Part shown: piece by piece, positions 48,664 to 58,407 of the stretch | Layout of the letters: the number at the start of each line of letters is the position of its first letter | Position numbering within the stretch: position 1 is the stretch's first letter | NCBI RefSeq assembly: GCF_001280085.1 | Contig: NZ_LGED01000248.1 | Coordinates: 1 to 64,000 of the forward strand | Reading direction: 5' to 3' | Length of the DNA: 64,000 nt | Source of the DNA: Saccharothrix sp. NRRL B-16348 | GTDB taxonomy: Bacteria; Actinomycetota; Actinomycetes; Mycobacteriales; Pseudonocardiaceae | Made by a program: the position numbers and the translations under genes | The notes under the pieces: generated by a model | Told to the model about the DNA's origin: nothing | The model's database searches: none | What the model saw: only the letters and a program-made list of their open reading frames with translations

Positions 48664-49472
48664 GGCCCGCAGCCTGGCTCACCTGGGGCGCACTGGCGTT
48701 CTTCCTGCTCAACCTCGTCGGCGTGGTCGGCGCGGTGCTCGTGAACTCGTTCAGCACCCAGTGGTTCGGCACGTGGTGGCCCAACGGCCTCACCACCGCC
48801 TGGTACGCCGAGGCGTGGCGCGAGTACAACCTGTTCGACGTGCTGCTCGTGACCCTCCAGGTCTCGGTGGCCGTGGTCGTCATCTCGGTGCTGATCGGCG
48901 TGCCGACCGCCTATGCCCTGGCCCGGCGGGACTTCCCCGGCAAGAAGTTGCTCAACCTGCTGTTCCTGCTGCCCATCCTGATGCCGCCGATGACCTACGG
49001 CATCCCGCTGGCCACCGTGCTCTACAAGTTCCACCTGGCCGGCAGCATGACCGGCGTCATCGTGGCCAACCTCGTTCCCTCGGTGCCGTTCGTCGTGCTG
49101 ACCATGACACCGTTCATCGAGCAGATCGACACCAAGATCGAGTCCGCGGCCCGCATGTGCGGCGCCCGCACGTCGGCGGTCCTCACCAGGATCCTGGCCC
49201 CACTGCTGATCCCGGGCATCCTGGCCGCCTCGATCCTCGTGCTCGTCCGCACCGTGGGCATGTTCGAGCTGACCTTCCTCACCGCCGGACCCGACAGCGA
49301 AACCCTGGTCGTCTCGCTGTTCTACTCCGTCTCGGCGGCCGGCATCCGCGCACAGCAGACCGTCGACGCCATGGCCGTCATCTACACCGCGTCCATGCTC
49401 GTCCTGCTGGTCATCGCACTCAGATTCGTCAACCCCACCCAGTTGGTGACCAGGCTCAAGGAGCACGACTGA
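48660..49472 (+). CDS. ABC importer permease 2 (PotC-like)
   Basis: This 270-residue protein starts at ATG 48660 after the perfect site AGGAGGCAAGG. It has six predicted membrane segments (e.g. LTWGALAFFLLNLVGVVGAV, FDVLLVTLQVSVAVVVISVL) and an EAA loop ESAARMCGARTSAVLTRILAPLLIPG. It completes the transporter. The glucarate dehydratase start lies 60 bp downstream on the same strand. Confidence 0.92.
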   Translation: MRPAAWLTWGALAFFLLNLVGVVGAVLVNSFSTQWFGTWWPNGLTTAWYAEAWREYNLFDVLLVTLQVSVAVVVISVLIGVPTAYALARRDFPGKKLLNLLFLLPILMPPMTYGIPLATVLYKFHLAGSMTGVIVANLVPSVPFVVLTMTPFIEQIDTKIESAARMCGARTSAVLTRILAPLLIPGILAASILVLVRTVGMFELTFLTAGPDSETLVVSLFYSVSAAGIRAQQTVDAMAVIYTASMLVLLVIALRFVNPTQLVTRLKEHD

Positions 49473-49532
49473 TCGAAAGCACCTCGCCGTTGATCCGGCT
49501 GAATCACCCTGAAACCGCTCGAGAGGATCCCG

Positions 49533-50864
49533 ATGACCGGCCCGGTCCCCACCGTCGCGCGCGTCGAAGCAGTTCCCGTCGCCGGGCACGACAGCATGCT
49601 GCTCAACCTCAGCGGCGCGCACGCCCCGTACTTCACCCGCAACATCGCGATCGTCACCGACGACCGAGGACGCGTCGGCGTCGGCGAGGTGCCCGGCGGC
49701 GAGGCGATCCGGCAGACGATCGAGGACGCCAACGAGCTGCTCGTCGGACAGCCCGTCGCCCGGTTCGGCCCGCTCTTGCGCTCGGTCGCGGACGCGTTCG
49801 CCGACCGCGACGCCGGCGGGCGCGGCTCGCAGACGTTCGACCTGCGCACCACCGTGCACGCCGTGACGGCCCTCGAATCGGCACTGCTGGACCTGCTCGG
49901 CCAACACCTGGACGTGCCCGTCGCCGACCTGCTCGGCGACGGCAGGCGACGCGACGTGGTCCCGATGCTCGGCTACCTGTTCTACGTCGGCGACCGCGAC
50001 GCCACCGACCTGCCCTACGTCACCGAGCAGCCGCCCGCCGACGACTGGGAACGGCTGCGCCGCGAACCCGCGCTCACCCCGGAAGCCGTCGTGGCGCTGG
50101 CCGAAGCCGCCCAGGCCAGGTACGGCTTCACCGACTTCAAGCTCAAAGGCGGTGTCCTGCAAGCGGAACAGGAGGTGGAGGCCGTGCGCGCCCTCGCCCG
50201 ACGGTTCCCCGAGGCCCGCGTCACGGTGGACCCCAACGGCGCGTGGCGGCTGCGGGAAGCCGTCGACCTGTGCCGCGACCTGCACGGCGTGCTCGCCTAC
50301 GCGGAGGACCCGGTCGGCGCCGAGGACGGCTACTCCGGCCGCGAGGTCATGGCCGAGTTCCGCCGCGCCACCGGCCTGCCCACCGCGACGAACATGATCG
50401 CCACCGACTGGCGCCAGCTGGCACACGCCGTCCGCGCCGCCGCGGTCGACATCCCCTTGGCCGACCCGCACTTCTGGACCATGCGCGGCTCGGTCCGCGT
50501 CGCCCAGCTGTGCGCCGACTTCGGCCTCACGTGGGGCTCGCACTCCAACAACCACTTCGACATCTCACTGGCGATGTTCACCCACGTCGGCGCCGCCGCA
50601 CCGGGACCGATCACCGCCCTGGACACCCACTGGATCTGGCAGGACGGCCAGGCGCTGACCCGGACGCCGCTGCGCATCCGCGACGGCGGCATCACCGTCC
50701 CGACCACACCGGGCCTCGGCGTCGAACTCGACCGGGACGCCCTCGCCGCCGCGCACGAGCTGTACCTGGAGCACGGGCTCGGCTCCCGCGACGACGCCAC
50801 CGCCATGCGCCAACTGGTCCCCGGCTGGCGGTTCGACCCCAAACGCCCCAGCCTGGTCCGCTGA
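49533..50864 (+). CDS. gudD: D-glucarate dehydratase
   Basis: This 443-residue cytoplasmic enzyme of the enolase superfamily converts D-glucarate (and L-idarate) to 5-dehydro-4-deoxyglucarate. The start is ATG 49533 after GAGAGGA. Visible signatures are [22 protein letters not shown] with the catalytic-base Lys, the metal ligands in VDPNGAW and [13 protein letters not shown] with the oxyanion Asn, and [15 protein letters not shown] with the His of the His-Asp dyad. The full-length match and family-typical size make this a firm call. It closes the ABC transporter operon, implying that the transporter brings in the aldarate. GH115-released glucuronate could be one source after oxidation. Confidence 0.93.
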   Translation: MTGPVPTVARVEAVPVAGHDSMLLNLSGAHAPYFTRNIAIVTDDRGRVGVGEVPGGEAIRQTIEDANELLVGQPVARFGPLLRSVADAFADRDAGGRGSQTFDLRTTVHAVTALESALLDLLGQHLDVPVADLLGDGRRRDVVPMLGYLFYVGDRDATDLPYVTEQPPADDWERLRREPALTPEAVVALAEAAQARYGFTDFKLKGGVLQAEQEVEAVRALARRFPEARVTVDPNGAWRLREAVDLCRDLHGVLAYAEDPVGAEDGYSGREVMAEFRRATGLPTATNMIATDWRQLAHAVRAAAVDIPLADPHFWTMRGSVRVAQLCADFGLTWGSHSNNHFDISLAMFTHVGAAAPGPITALDTHWIWQDGQALTRTPLRIRDGGITVPTTPGLGVELDRDALAAAHELYLEHGLGSRDDATAMRQLVPGWRFDPKRPSLVR

Positions 50865-50942
50865 TGGACGTGGACTGCGCAGACCGACGTCGAACCGACG
50901 AATAGTTGAGGATTCAGTTAGTGTCGGACCGTGACAAACCCC

Positions 50943-50972
50943 TTGTTCGGGTCGCGAGGGGTGCGCTAGGTT
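50943..50972 (+). promoter_or_regulatory. Candidate promoter of the GH2 gene
   Basis: TTGTTC (50943-50948), an 18-bp spacer and TAGGTT (50967-50972) lie in the 233-bp gap after gudD, giving a leader of about 120 nt for the GH2 gene. Confidence 0.4.
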
Positions 50973-51097
50973 GCATGAGCACCAGGTCGAACGGCCCCGC
51001 ACGACCGATCATCGCCGTGCGCCGAGTCGGACGCGGTTCCTCCTCACCGGTCTCTGGTCTCACGCCGCCTTGTCGGCGATGAAAGGCGCACCCCACC

Positions 51098-53839
51098 ATG
51101 GAGGCTCACGTGGAAAACCACCGCGACTTCCCGGAGCCGGCCACCGAGACCCTGTTGCTGACGGGTTCCGACGCGGACCACACGGTCCCCTGGGAATTCC
51201 AGGTGACCGAGGGCCGGAACAGCGGCGTGTGGGGGACGATCCCGACGCCGTCGAACTGGGAGTGCCACGGTTTCGGCACCTACCGGTGGGGCTGGGACCT
51301 GCGGCCCGACGAGAAGGGCCGCTACCGGCACCGCTTCACCGTGCCCGCCACGTGGTCGGGCCGAACGGTCTTCGTGGTCTTCGAGGGTTCGATGACGGAC
51401 ACCGAGGTGCGGGTCAACGGCACGTCGGCCGGTCCGGTGCACCAGGGCGGCTTCTACCGGTTCCGGTACGACGTGACGTCGTCGCTGCGGTGGGGGCAGG
51501 AGAACCTGATCGAGGTGACGGTCAGCCGGGAGTCGGCGGACGAGTCGGTGAACGACGCCGAGCGGCGCGGCGACTACTGGAACTTCAGCGGCGTCTACCG
51601 GCCGGTGTCGTTGCAGGCGTTCCCGGCGTCGCGGATCGACCGGGTCGCGATCGACGCCGGGCACACCGGAGCCTTCCGGCTGGACGCGCACCTGGCGGGG
51701 GCGGGCGTGGCCGGGCGGGTGGTCGGCCAGGTCCGGCGGCTCGACGGCACCCCGATCGGCGACCCGTTCTTCGCGCCGGTCGAACCGGGCGCCACGACGG
51801 CGACGCTGACCACCTCGGTGGCCTCGCCGGAGACGTGGACGGCGGAGTCGCCGAACCTGTACCGGGTCGACGTGCGCCTCGTCGACGCCGGCGGTGAGCC
51901 GCTGCACGGGATCACCGAGCGGTTCGGGTTCCGCACGATCGAGGTCCGTGAGGGCGACGGCGTCTACGTCAACGGGTCGAAGGTGATCCTGAAGGGCACC
52001 AACCGGCACACGTTCTGGCCGACGCTGGGCCGCGCGTCGAGCCCGCGCCTCGCCCGGACGGACATCCTGCTGATGAAGGAGATGAACAACAACGCCGTGC
52101 GGATGTCGCACTACCCGCCGGACACGTTCTTCCTCGACCTGTGCGACGAACTCGGCCTCTACGTGATCGACGAGCTGGCCGGCTGGCAGAAGCGCTACGA
52201 CGAGGCCGTGGCCGCGCCGCTGGTCGCCTCGATGGTGACCCGCGACGTCAACCACCCGTCGATCATCATGTGGGCCAACGGCAACGAAGGCGGCTGGAAC
52301 ACCGCCCTGGACGACCACTACGCCCGCTACGACCCCCAGCGCCGCCCGGTGATCCACCCCTGGGAGAAGTTCGGCGGCATTGACACCGACCACTACGAGA
52401 CCTACGACAGCACCCGCGCCATCCTGTCCGGCTCCATGATCCACCTGCCGACCGAGTTCCTGCACGGCCTCTACGACGGCGGCGCGGGCGCGGGCCTGAA
52501 CGACTACTGGGCGTTGTTGAGCGCCGGACCGCGCCGCGCCGGCGGGTTCATCTGGGCGTTCGTGGACGAGGGCCTGGTCCGCGACGACCGGGGAGGCGCG
52601 ATCGACACCACCGGCAACTGCGCGCCTGACGGCGTCCTGGGGCCGTTCCGCGAGAAGGAGGCCAGCTTCCACACCATCCGGGACATCTGGTCGCCGGTCC
52701 AGCTCGCGAACCCGGCCTACTACGCCACCTCGTTCCCGGCGGACTTCGCCGGCCGGGTCGACGTCGTCAACCGCTACGACCACACGGACCTGCGGGGCTG
52801 CCGGTTCTCCTGGCGGCTGCTCCGGCAGGCCGCGCCGGACGCGTCGGGCACCGGGCCGACCGTGCTCGCGCAGGGCTCCGCGGCCGGCCCGGACGTCGCG
52901 CCTGGAGGCGCCGGCACGGTCACGCTGGGGCTGCCCTCGACGTGGGCCGACGCCGACACGTTGTGGGTCGACGTCCTGGACCGCGCCGGCGCGACGATCT
53001 GCACGTGGACGTGGCGGATCAAGAAGGCGGCCGACATCGCCCGCCGCGTCGTGGTCGCCCCGGCCTCCGGCACGACGGCCGTCACGGAGGACAGCACGGG
53101 CGTGACCATGACCGCGAACGGCACCGCGGTCACGATCTCCAAGTGGTCGGGCAGGCTGGCCCGGGTCACCCGCGACGGGACCACCGTGTCGCTCGGCAAC
53201 GGCCCGGCCATGGCGGTGGGTTCGGCGTCGCTGATCGGCCTCACGCACTTCCGCGACGGCACGGGCCACGTCGTGCAGGCCACTTACCGCGGGGACCTGA
53301 ACGAGGTGCGGTGGCGGATGGACGCCAACGGGTGGTTGCGCCTGGAGTACCGCTACACCCGGACCGGCCCGCACGACTTCCTCGGCGTGAACCTCGACTA
53401 CCCCGAGAACCGCGTGCTCGGCCTGACCTGGCTGGGCGACGGCCCGTACCGGGTCTGGCAGAACCGGAGGCGCGGCGTGCACCACGGCGTGTGGACCAAG
53501 GACTACAACCGCACCGCCACCGGGGCGAACGCCTGGCAGTACCCGGAGTTCAAGGGCTACCACGCCAACACCTGCTGGGCCGCGCTGCGCACCACCGAAG
53601 GCGTCATCACGGTCGTGTCCGAACAGGACGACCTGTTCCTCCGCCTGTTCACGCCCGACGTCGGCCCCGAGCCGATGACGGCGACCGCGCCGTTCCCGGC
53701 CGGCGGGATCTCCCTGCTGGACGCCATCCCGGCGATGGGCACCAAGAACCACACCCCCGACCTCCTCGGCCCGGAGAGCCGACGCGCCGTGGCCACCGGC
53801 CGGTACGACCGCACCGTCCACTTCCGGTTCACGGCCTGA
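51098..53839 (+). CDS. GH2-family glycosidase (beta-galactosidase type), no signal peptide
   Basis: This 913-residue protein has the GH2 order: a sugar-binding jelly roll (about 25-190: PSNWECHGFGTYRWGW, VFEGSMTDTEVRVNG, NFSGVYRPV), an Ig-like domain (about 195-290), and a TIM barrel (about 295-560: LKGTNRHTFWPTLGR, NNNAVRMSHYPPDTFFLDLCDELGLYVIDE). C-terminal beta domains follow to 913. The acid/base is Glu397 in ANGNEGGWN; the nucleophile is most likely Glu453 in PTEFLHGLYDGG. No Sec or Tat signal is seen, so it should act in the cytoplasm on imported galactosides or related oligosaccharides. It is a monocistronic-looking gene. Confidence 0.87.
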   Translation: MEAHVENHRDFPEPATETLLLTGSDADHTVPWEFQVTEGRNSGVWGTIPTPSNWECHGFGTYRWGWDLRPDEKGRYRHRFTVPATWSGRTVFVVFEGSMTDTEVRVNGTSAGPVHQGGFYRFRYDVTSSLRWGQENLIEVTVSRESADESVNDAERRGDYWNFSGVYRPVSLQAFPASRIDRVAIDAGHTGAFRLDAHLAGAGVAGRVVGQVRRLDGTPIGDPFFAPVEPGATTATLTTSVASPETWTAESPNLYRVDVRLVDAGGEPLHGITERFGFRTIEVREGDGVYVNGSKVILKGTNRHTFWPTLGRASSPRLARTDILLMKEMNNNAVRMSHYPPDTFFLDLCDELGLYVIDELAGWQKRYDEAVAAPLVASMVTRDVNHPSIIMWANGNEGGWNTALDDHYARYDPQRRPVIHPWEKFGGIDTDHYETYDSTRAILSGSMIHLPTEFLHGLYDGGAGAGLNDYWALLSAGPRRAGGFIWAFVDEGLVRDDRGGAIDTTGNCAPDGVLGPFREKEASFHTIRDIWSPVQLANPAYYATSFPADFAGRVDVVNRYDHTDLRGCRFSWRLLRQAAPDASGTGPTVLAQGSAAGPDVAPGGAGTVTLGLPSTWADADTLWVDVLDRAGATICTWTWRIKKAADIARRVVVAPASGTTAVTEDSTGVTMTANGTAVTISKWSGRLARVTRDGTTVSLGNGPAMAVGSASLIGLTHFRDGTGHVVQATYRGDLNEVRWRMDANGWLRLEYRYTRTGPHDFLGVNLDYPENRVLGLTWLGDGPYRVWQNRRRGVHHGVWTKDYNRTATGANAWQYPEFKGYHANTCWAALRTTEGVITVVSEQDDLFLRLFTPDVGPEPMTATAPFPAGGISLLDAIPAMGTKNHTPDLLGPESRRAVATGRYDRTVHFRFTA

Positions 53840-53896
53840 CCCGGGGTGGTGAACGCGATCGGCCGCACCGGGTCGTAGTGAAAGGATGACAGGCCG

Positions 53897-54100
53897 GTGA
53901 TCGTCGGAGACGAGCCCACCCCGCAGACGCGGCAGCTCCTGCTCCTCATCGCGAGCGGGGCGACCGACCGGGTGATAGCGCGGGAACTCGGGCTGAGCGA
54001 ACGCACGATCTGTCGCAGGATCGCGAGCCTGCAGCTGAGGCTCGGCGTGCGGACGCGGTTCCAACTGGGCGTCCTCGCCGCGACCAACGGCTGGTTGTGA
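53897..54100 (+). CDS. Free-standing LuxR-type HTH protein (67 residues)
   Basis: This small protein consists only of a LuxR/GerE-like helix-turn-helix: TRQLLLLIASGATDRVIARELGLSERTICRRIASLQLRLGV. It has no receiver or sensor domain. The GTG start at 53897 is preceded by AAAGGA (53881-53886), somewhat far. The gap to the GH2 stop is only 57 nt, so there is no room for a lost N-terminal domain. The HTH resembles the C-terminus of the regulator at 21133. It may control the GH2 gene or be a DNA-binding accessory. Confidence 0.7.
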   Translation: MIVGDEPTPQTRQLLLLIASGATDRVIARELGLSERTICRRIASLQLRLGVRTRFQLGVLAATNGWL

Positions 54101-54124
54101 GCGGTTCGCCCGGCGGAACGCGGA

Positions 54125-54155
54125 GGGGTTGCGCCACCGCCGGTGTCGCAACCCC
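54125..54155. terminator. Bidirectional hairpin terminator
   Basis: GGGGTTGCG (54125-54133) pairs with CGCAACCCC (54147-54155) with a 13-nt loop. GCGGA/TCCGC extend the stem across a two-base bulge. It lies between the convergent small LuxR gene and the membrane protein gene. Confidence 0.75.
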
Positions 54156-54183
54156 TTTCCGCGCTGAACGCCGTCGAAGGGCG

Positions 54184-54864
54184 TCAGCGCCGTTGGATGC
54201 CTTCGGGCTCGCCGTCGAGCGGGATCGTGCCGGAATCGCCACCGGACGGCAGTTGCACGTGGACGTGCCCGTTGCCGGCGTCGACGTTGATCACGTCGAG
54301 TTGCAGCGCCGCCACCGACCACGTCTGCAGCGCCAGGTCCCGCTGGTGCCCCGCCAGGGTGACCAGGTCGCCGCCGAGCGGCCCGGTCGCGGCGACCGCG
54401 GCCGCGAAGCCGTCGGCCGCGGTGGCGAGCTGGCGGACGGAGGTCCGCATGGCGGTCCGGGCGACGTTCACGCCGTTGCCCGACGACGGTGTCTCCTCGT
54501 ACCGCTTGACCTCGGCGGACAGCACCGTGCGCCACCCGTCGACCTCGTGCGCGGTGAGTGGGCCTCTCGGCGTGTCACGGCTGAGCGGCGCTGCTTTCGC
54601 CATTGCCTGCAACACCGGGGTCAGGCGGTCCCGGCTGCCCCGGGCCAGCTCGGTCAGCTGCCCGATCTGCTCGACGTCGCGCCGCGCTTCCGCCTGTTCC
54701 AGCTCGGCGATCCGGCGCTCGGTCGCGTCGGGACCGGAGGTCCACGTGCCGATCACGAAGGCGAGCGCGAAACCGAGCACGAAAACGGTGAGCAGTCCGG
54801 CGAGGCGTTGCGCCCGTGACGCCGACCGCGGGGTCCGGGACTTGGCGGGACGGTTCTTGGCCAT
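54184..54864 (-). CDS. Membrane-anchored coiled-coil protein of unknown function
   Basis: The start is ATG 54864 with GAGGAGG upstream. The 226-residue protein has a basic N-terminus (MAKNRPAKSRTPRSASRAQR), one membrane segment (about 22-42, LAGLLTVFVLGFALAFVIGT), then an extracytoplasmic part. That part opens with an amphipathic, probably coiled-coil stretch (ATERRIAELEQAEARRDVEQIGQLTEL) and continues as Ala-rich helices (AADGFAAAVAATGPLGGDLVTLAGHQRDLALQ). I recognise no family. It lies downstream of the ThuA-PQQ giant gene on the same strand after a 69-bp gap and may be co-transcribed. Confidence 0.75.
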   Translation of the reverse strand: MAKNRPAKSRTPRSASRAQRLAGLLTVFVLGFALAFVIGTWTSGPDATERRIAELEQAEARRDVEQIGQLTELARGSRDRLTPVLQAMAKAAPLSRDTPRGPLTAHEVDGWRTVLSAEVKRYEETPSSGNGVNVARTAMRTSVRQLATAADGFAAAVAATGPLGGDLVTLAGHQRDLALQTWSVAALQLDVINVDAGNGHVHVQLPSGGDSGTIPLDGEPEGIQRR

Positions 54865-54933
54865 GCGTTTCCTCCTCGGGGAAGGTGAGCGGTGCGGGGG
54901 TGGTGGCGCCGGCGCCACCACCCCGTGTCGGCG

Positions 54934-57900
54934 CTAGGACAAGGCCCACCGCTGGTTGGACCCGCCGTGGCAGGTCCAGGTGATCAGCGCGGTGCCGTCC
55001 GCGGAGCCGGCGCCGTAGGCGTCGAGGCACTTGCCGCCGTTGCGGATCGTGCCGTCCGACTGCACGGACCAGTTCTGCGTGGCCGCCCCGTTGCAGGTGC
55101 GCAACTGGACGGCGGTGCCGTCACCGGCGGAGGTGCCGTTGAGGTCCATGCACTTGCCGAGCGTGCGCAGCGTGCTGCCCTCGACGGTCCACTTCTGGTA
55201 CGGGTGGCCGGCGCACGGCCACAGCTGCACGGCGGTGCCGTCGGCGGAGCTGCCCGAGTTGGGCGTGACGCACTTGTCGCCGACACCGGTGATCTGCTTG
55301 CCGGTGCCGCCGCCGGTGTCGCCGCCCGACGCCACACCCTTGCCGATGAAGGTCATGGAGTCGACGTCGAACGAGTTGTTCGTGCTCGCCTTGAACACCA
55401 TGAACAGCTCGACCGTGCCGCTCGGTTTGGTCACGTTGACGGCGGGCCGGCTCACGTAGTTGTTCCAGCCGCCCGTGCTGCCGACGGGCGCCGAGGCGAT
55501 CAGGGCGCCCGTCGGTGAGCCGGCGCGCAGCTCGATCGTGCCACCGCCCGACGGCGAGGACACCCGGAACGACACCTGGTCGATGCCGGTGAAGTTGACC
55601 GTGCGGTAGGAGACCCAGTCGTTGTCGCTGATGTCGCCGATCCGGGCGTCGGCCTCGGCCTCGGTCTGCGACACGACCCGAACACCGGACGAGCCCGTGA
55701 AGAACTCGGCCTGCTTGTGCTTGGGCTGCAACAGGACCTGCGCGCGACCGGTCAGCCCGGTGCCGCCCGAGACGCCGTTGTCGGTGTAGGTGGCGTCCGC
55801 GACGTAGAAGGAGTTGCCCTCCGCGTGCGCGCTGTCGGTCTGCGGGTTGAGCTCACCCGTGCAGCCGGTGATCGCCGTGATCGGGTGCGCGTGCTCGTCG
55901 TGGCCCAGGGCGGGCGTCGTGGTCACCCGGTCGCAGTCGATCGTGCCGTCCTCGGGGTCGGTCACCGACACCGAGTAGGGGATCTTGTCGCCCCAGCCGA
56001 ACATCCCGCCGTGCGCCGGGGCGGTGAACGTCACCGTGGGCGCGGTGTTGCCGACCGTCACGGTCACGTTGGCCACGCCGGACTTGCCCGTCGGGTCGGT
56101 CACGGTGAGCTGGGCGTTGTAGTTCCCCCGAGCGGTGTAGGTGTGCTCGGGGTTGGCCGCGGTGGACGTGCCGCCGTCGCCGAACGTCCACTGGTAGCTC
56201 AGCCGGCCGCCCTCCGGGTCGTAGGTGCCGGCGCTGGAGAACTTCACGGTCAGCGGCACGCCGCCGGTGGACGGTGTGGCGGACGCCTTCACGACCGGGC
56301 TGCGGTCACCGGAGCGGTAGTCGATGCGGTACAGCCCGGAGTCGGTGTTGTCGCGGCCGAAACCGCCGCCCCACTCCAGCAGGTACAGCGAGCCGTCCGG
56401 GCCGAACTTGGCGTCCATCGGGGACTTGAAGCCCACGTTCGACAGGAACCGGTTGATCTTCAGCAGCTTCCCGGACGAGTCGAGCCGGAACTCGAACATC
56501 GTGCTGCGCGCCCACTCGCCGAAGAACGGCGTCTGGTCGAAGTACGCGGGGAACTTGGTCTCCGACGGGTTGTTCGCGTCGTACCGGTAGATCGGGAACG
56601 CCATCGGCGCCTCGCCGCCGTCACCCATCTCGGGGAACTTGTTGCCCTCCGAGACGCTGTTGCCGTACCAGACGTCCGCGGCGCGCGCAGCGGGCAGGCT
56701 GGTCAGGCCGGTGTTGTTGGGTGAGTTGTTGGTGGGCTTGGCGCAGTCGAACTTCGCGCCCGACGTGCTGTTCGCGAAGTCGTGGTCGTTGAACGGGGTG
56801 TTGTTGCCGATGCAGTACGGCCAGCCGTAGTTGCCCGGCGACGTGATCAGGTTCCACTCCACGATCCCGCCGGGACCGCGGCTCGCGTTGTCGGAACCCG
56901 CGTCGGGGCCGTAGTCGGCGGCGTAGATCGCGCCGGTGGTGGGGTGCACGCCGAACCGGAACGGGTTGCGGAAGCCCATGACGTAGATCTCGGGCCGCGT
57001 CCGGGCCGTGCCGGGCGCGAACAGGTTGCCGGGCGGGACGGTGTAGGTGCCGTCCGGCTCGGGGTGGATGCGCAGGATCTTGCCGCGCAGGTCGTTGGTG
57101 TTGGCCGAGGTGCCCTGCGCGTCGTACCGGGCCCGGTCGGCCCGCTCGTCGATCGGCGCGTAGCCGTCGGACGCGAACGGGTTCACGTCGTCGCCGGTGC
57201 CGATGTAGAGGTTGCCGTTCGGGCCGAACGCGAGGTAGCCGCCGGTGTGCTCCGGTTCGGCCTGCCGCGAGGACGGCACGGTCAGCACGACCTTCTCGCT
57301 GGCCGGGTCGAGCGCGTCGCCGTTGACGGTGAACCGGGAGACCCTGGCGACCTGCTCGGTGCCGGTGGGCGAGTACATCAGGTAGACCCACTTGGTGGTG
57401 GCGAAGCCCGGGTCGAGCGCGATGCCGGTCAGGCCGTCCTCACCGCCGGTGTAGACGCTCAGCGTCGCGGCGGTGACGGTGGCGCGGGTGTCCGGCTTGT
57501 AGACCTTGACCTTGCCGCCGTACTCGGCGTAGAACACCCGCCCGTCCGGGGCCACGTCCAGCGCGGCCGGTCCGACCGTGTTGCCGTCCAGCTCGGTCTT
57601 CTCGAAGCTGGACCACACCGTCGGGCCGCAGTCGGCGGCCACCTTGGCGCCGGCCGACTCCACGCCGCCCGCGACGTGCGAGCGGAACAGCGGCTCCGCG
57701 TAGCTCGACGCCTGGTGCCCCATCGCCGTGGACCAGAGGCGACCGCCCTCGAAGTCGCGGCACCACGAGATCGGGTGGTCGGCGCCCATCCGCGACCCGC
57801 CGGCGTCGTACGTCGTCTCGTCGGCCGTCACCAGCACGTGGACGTCACCGCGGGCGTTGCGGTCGAAGTTGTACCACTCCTCGGTGCGGTTCCAGCGGTC

Positions 57901-58407
57901 CGGAAGCCCTTGCCCCGACGGGTGGACCCGGTCGGCGACCTTGGCGGTGCCCGCCACGATGGAGGAGTGCGCGGTCATGCTCATCCCGAGCATCTGGTCC
58001 CACCACGGGAAGCTCTGCTCGATGTTCATGTCCGTCGCGTTGTGGATCGCCACCACGCCGCCGCCACCGCGGACGTACTTCTGCATCGCGGCGCGCTGGG
58101 CGTCGGTGTCCCACACCATGCCGGAGGTCTGCAACATGACCACGACGTCGAACGTCGCCAGCGCGGCGTCGTTGAAGACCGTCGAGTCCTCGCTCTTGGT
58201 CAGCTCCCACTGCCGGTCGGCGGCGAGCTCCTCGAACATCACGATGCCCGCGGGGATCGAGTCGTGGCGGTACGCCCCGGACGCCGTCTTGCTGAACACC
58301 AGGACGTGGAACCCCTCCGGGTGCGCCGACGCGACCGGAACCACCAAGCCCATCACGACAAGTGAAGCGAGTATTACTTTCTGTAGCCGTCTGAGCGCAT
58401 GTCGCAT
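54934..58407 (-). CDS. Secreted ThuA-PQQ dehydrogenase-PKD-CBM6-CBM13 multidomain protein
   Basis: The start is ATG 58407 with AGGAG upstream. The 1157-residue protein has a signal peptide (about 1-28) and a ThuA/trehalose-utilisation-like domain (about 30-255: FHVLVFSKTASGAYRHDSIPAG, GGGGVVAIHNATD). A PQQ sugar-dehydrogenase-type propeller follows (about 267-696: GEDGLTGIALDPGFATTKWVYL, GGYLAFGPNGNLYIGTGDD, VMGFRNPFRFGVHPTTGAIYAADYG, NYGWPYCIGN). PKD (about 700-790, FGDGGTSTAANPEHTY), CBM6 (about 897-1022) and ricin-B/CBM13 (about 1025-1157) domains complete it. It is an extracellular, polysaccharide-bound oxidoreductase candidate. The ThuA and PQQ fusion is widespread in environmental bacteria but not functionally understood. 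Confidence 0.88.
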   Translation of the reverse strand: MRHALRRLQKVILASLVVMGLVVPVASAHPEGFHVLVFSKTASGAYRHDSIPAGIVMFEELAADRQWELTKSEDSTVFNDAALATFDVVVMLQTSGMVWDTDAQRAAMQKYVRGGGGVVAIHNATDMNIEQSFPWWDQMLGMSMTAHSSIVAGTAKVADRVHPSGQGLPDRWNRTEEWYNFDRNARGDVHVLVTADETTYDAGGSRMGADHPISWCRDFEGGRLWSTAMGHQASSYAEPLFRSHVAGGVESAGAKVAADCGPTVWSSFEKTELDGNTVGPAALDVAPDGRVFYAEYGGKVKVYKPDTRATVTAATLSVYTGGEDGLTGIALDPGFATTKWVYLMYSPTGTEQVARVSRFTVNGDALDPASEKVVLTVPSSRQAEPEHTGGYLAFGPNGNLYIGTGDDVNPFASDGYAPIDERADRARYDAQGTSANTNDLRGKILRIHPEPDGTYTVPPGNLFAPGTARTRPEIYVMGFRNPFRFGVHPTTGAIYAADYGPDAGSDNASRGPGGIVEWNLITSPGNYGWPYCIGNNTPFNDHDFANSTSGAKFDCAKPTNNSPNNTGLTSLPAARAADVWYGNSVSEGNKFPEMGDGGEAPMAFPIYRYDANNPSETKFPAYFDQTPFFGEWARSTMFEFRLDSSGKLLKINRFLSNVGFKSPMDAKFGPDGSLYLLEWGGGFGRDNTDSGLYRIDYRSGDRSPVVKASATPSTGGVPLTVKFSSAGTYDPEGGRLSYQWTFGDGGTSTAANPEHTYTARGNYNAQLTVTDPTGKSGVANVTVTVGNTAPTVTFTAPAHGGMFGWGDKIPYSVSVTDPEDGTIDCDRVTTTPALGHDEHAHPITAITGCTGELNPQTDSAHAEGNSFYVADATYTDNGVSGGTGLTGRAQVLLQPKHKQAEFFTGSSGVRVVSQTEAEADARIGDISDNDWVSYRTVNFTGIDQVSFRVSSPSGGGTIELRAGSPTGALIASAPVGSTGGWNNYVSRPAVNVTKPSGTVELFMVFKASTNNSFDVDSMTFIGKGVASGGDTGGGTGKQITGVGDKCVTPNSGSSADGTAVQLWPCAGHPYQKWTVEGSTLRTLGKCMDLNGTSAGDGTAVQLRTCNGAATQNWSVQSDGTIRNGGKCLDAYGAGSADGTALITWTCHGGSNQRWALS

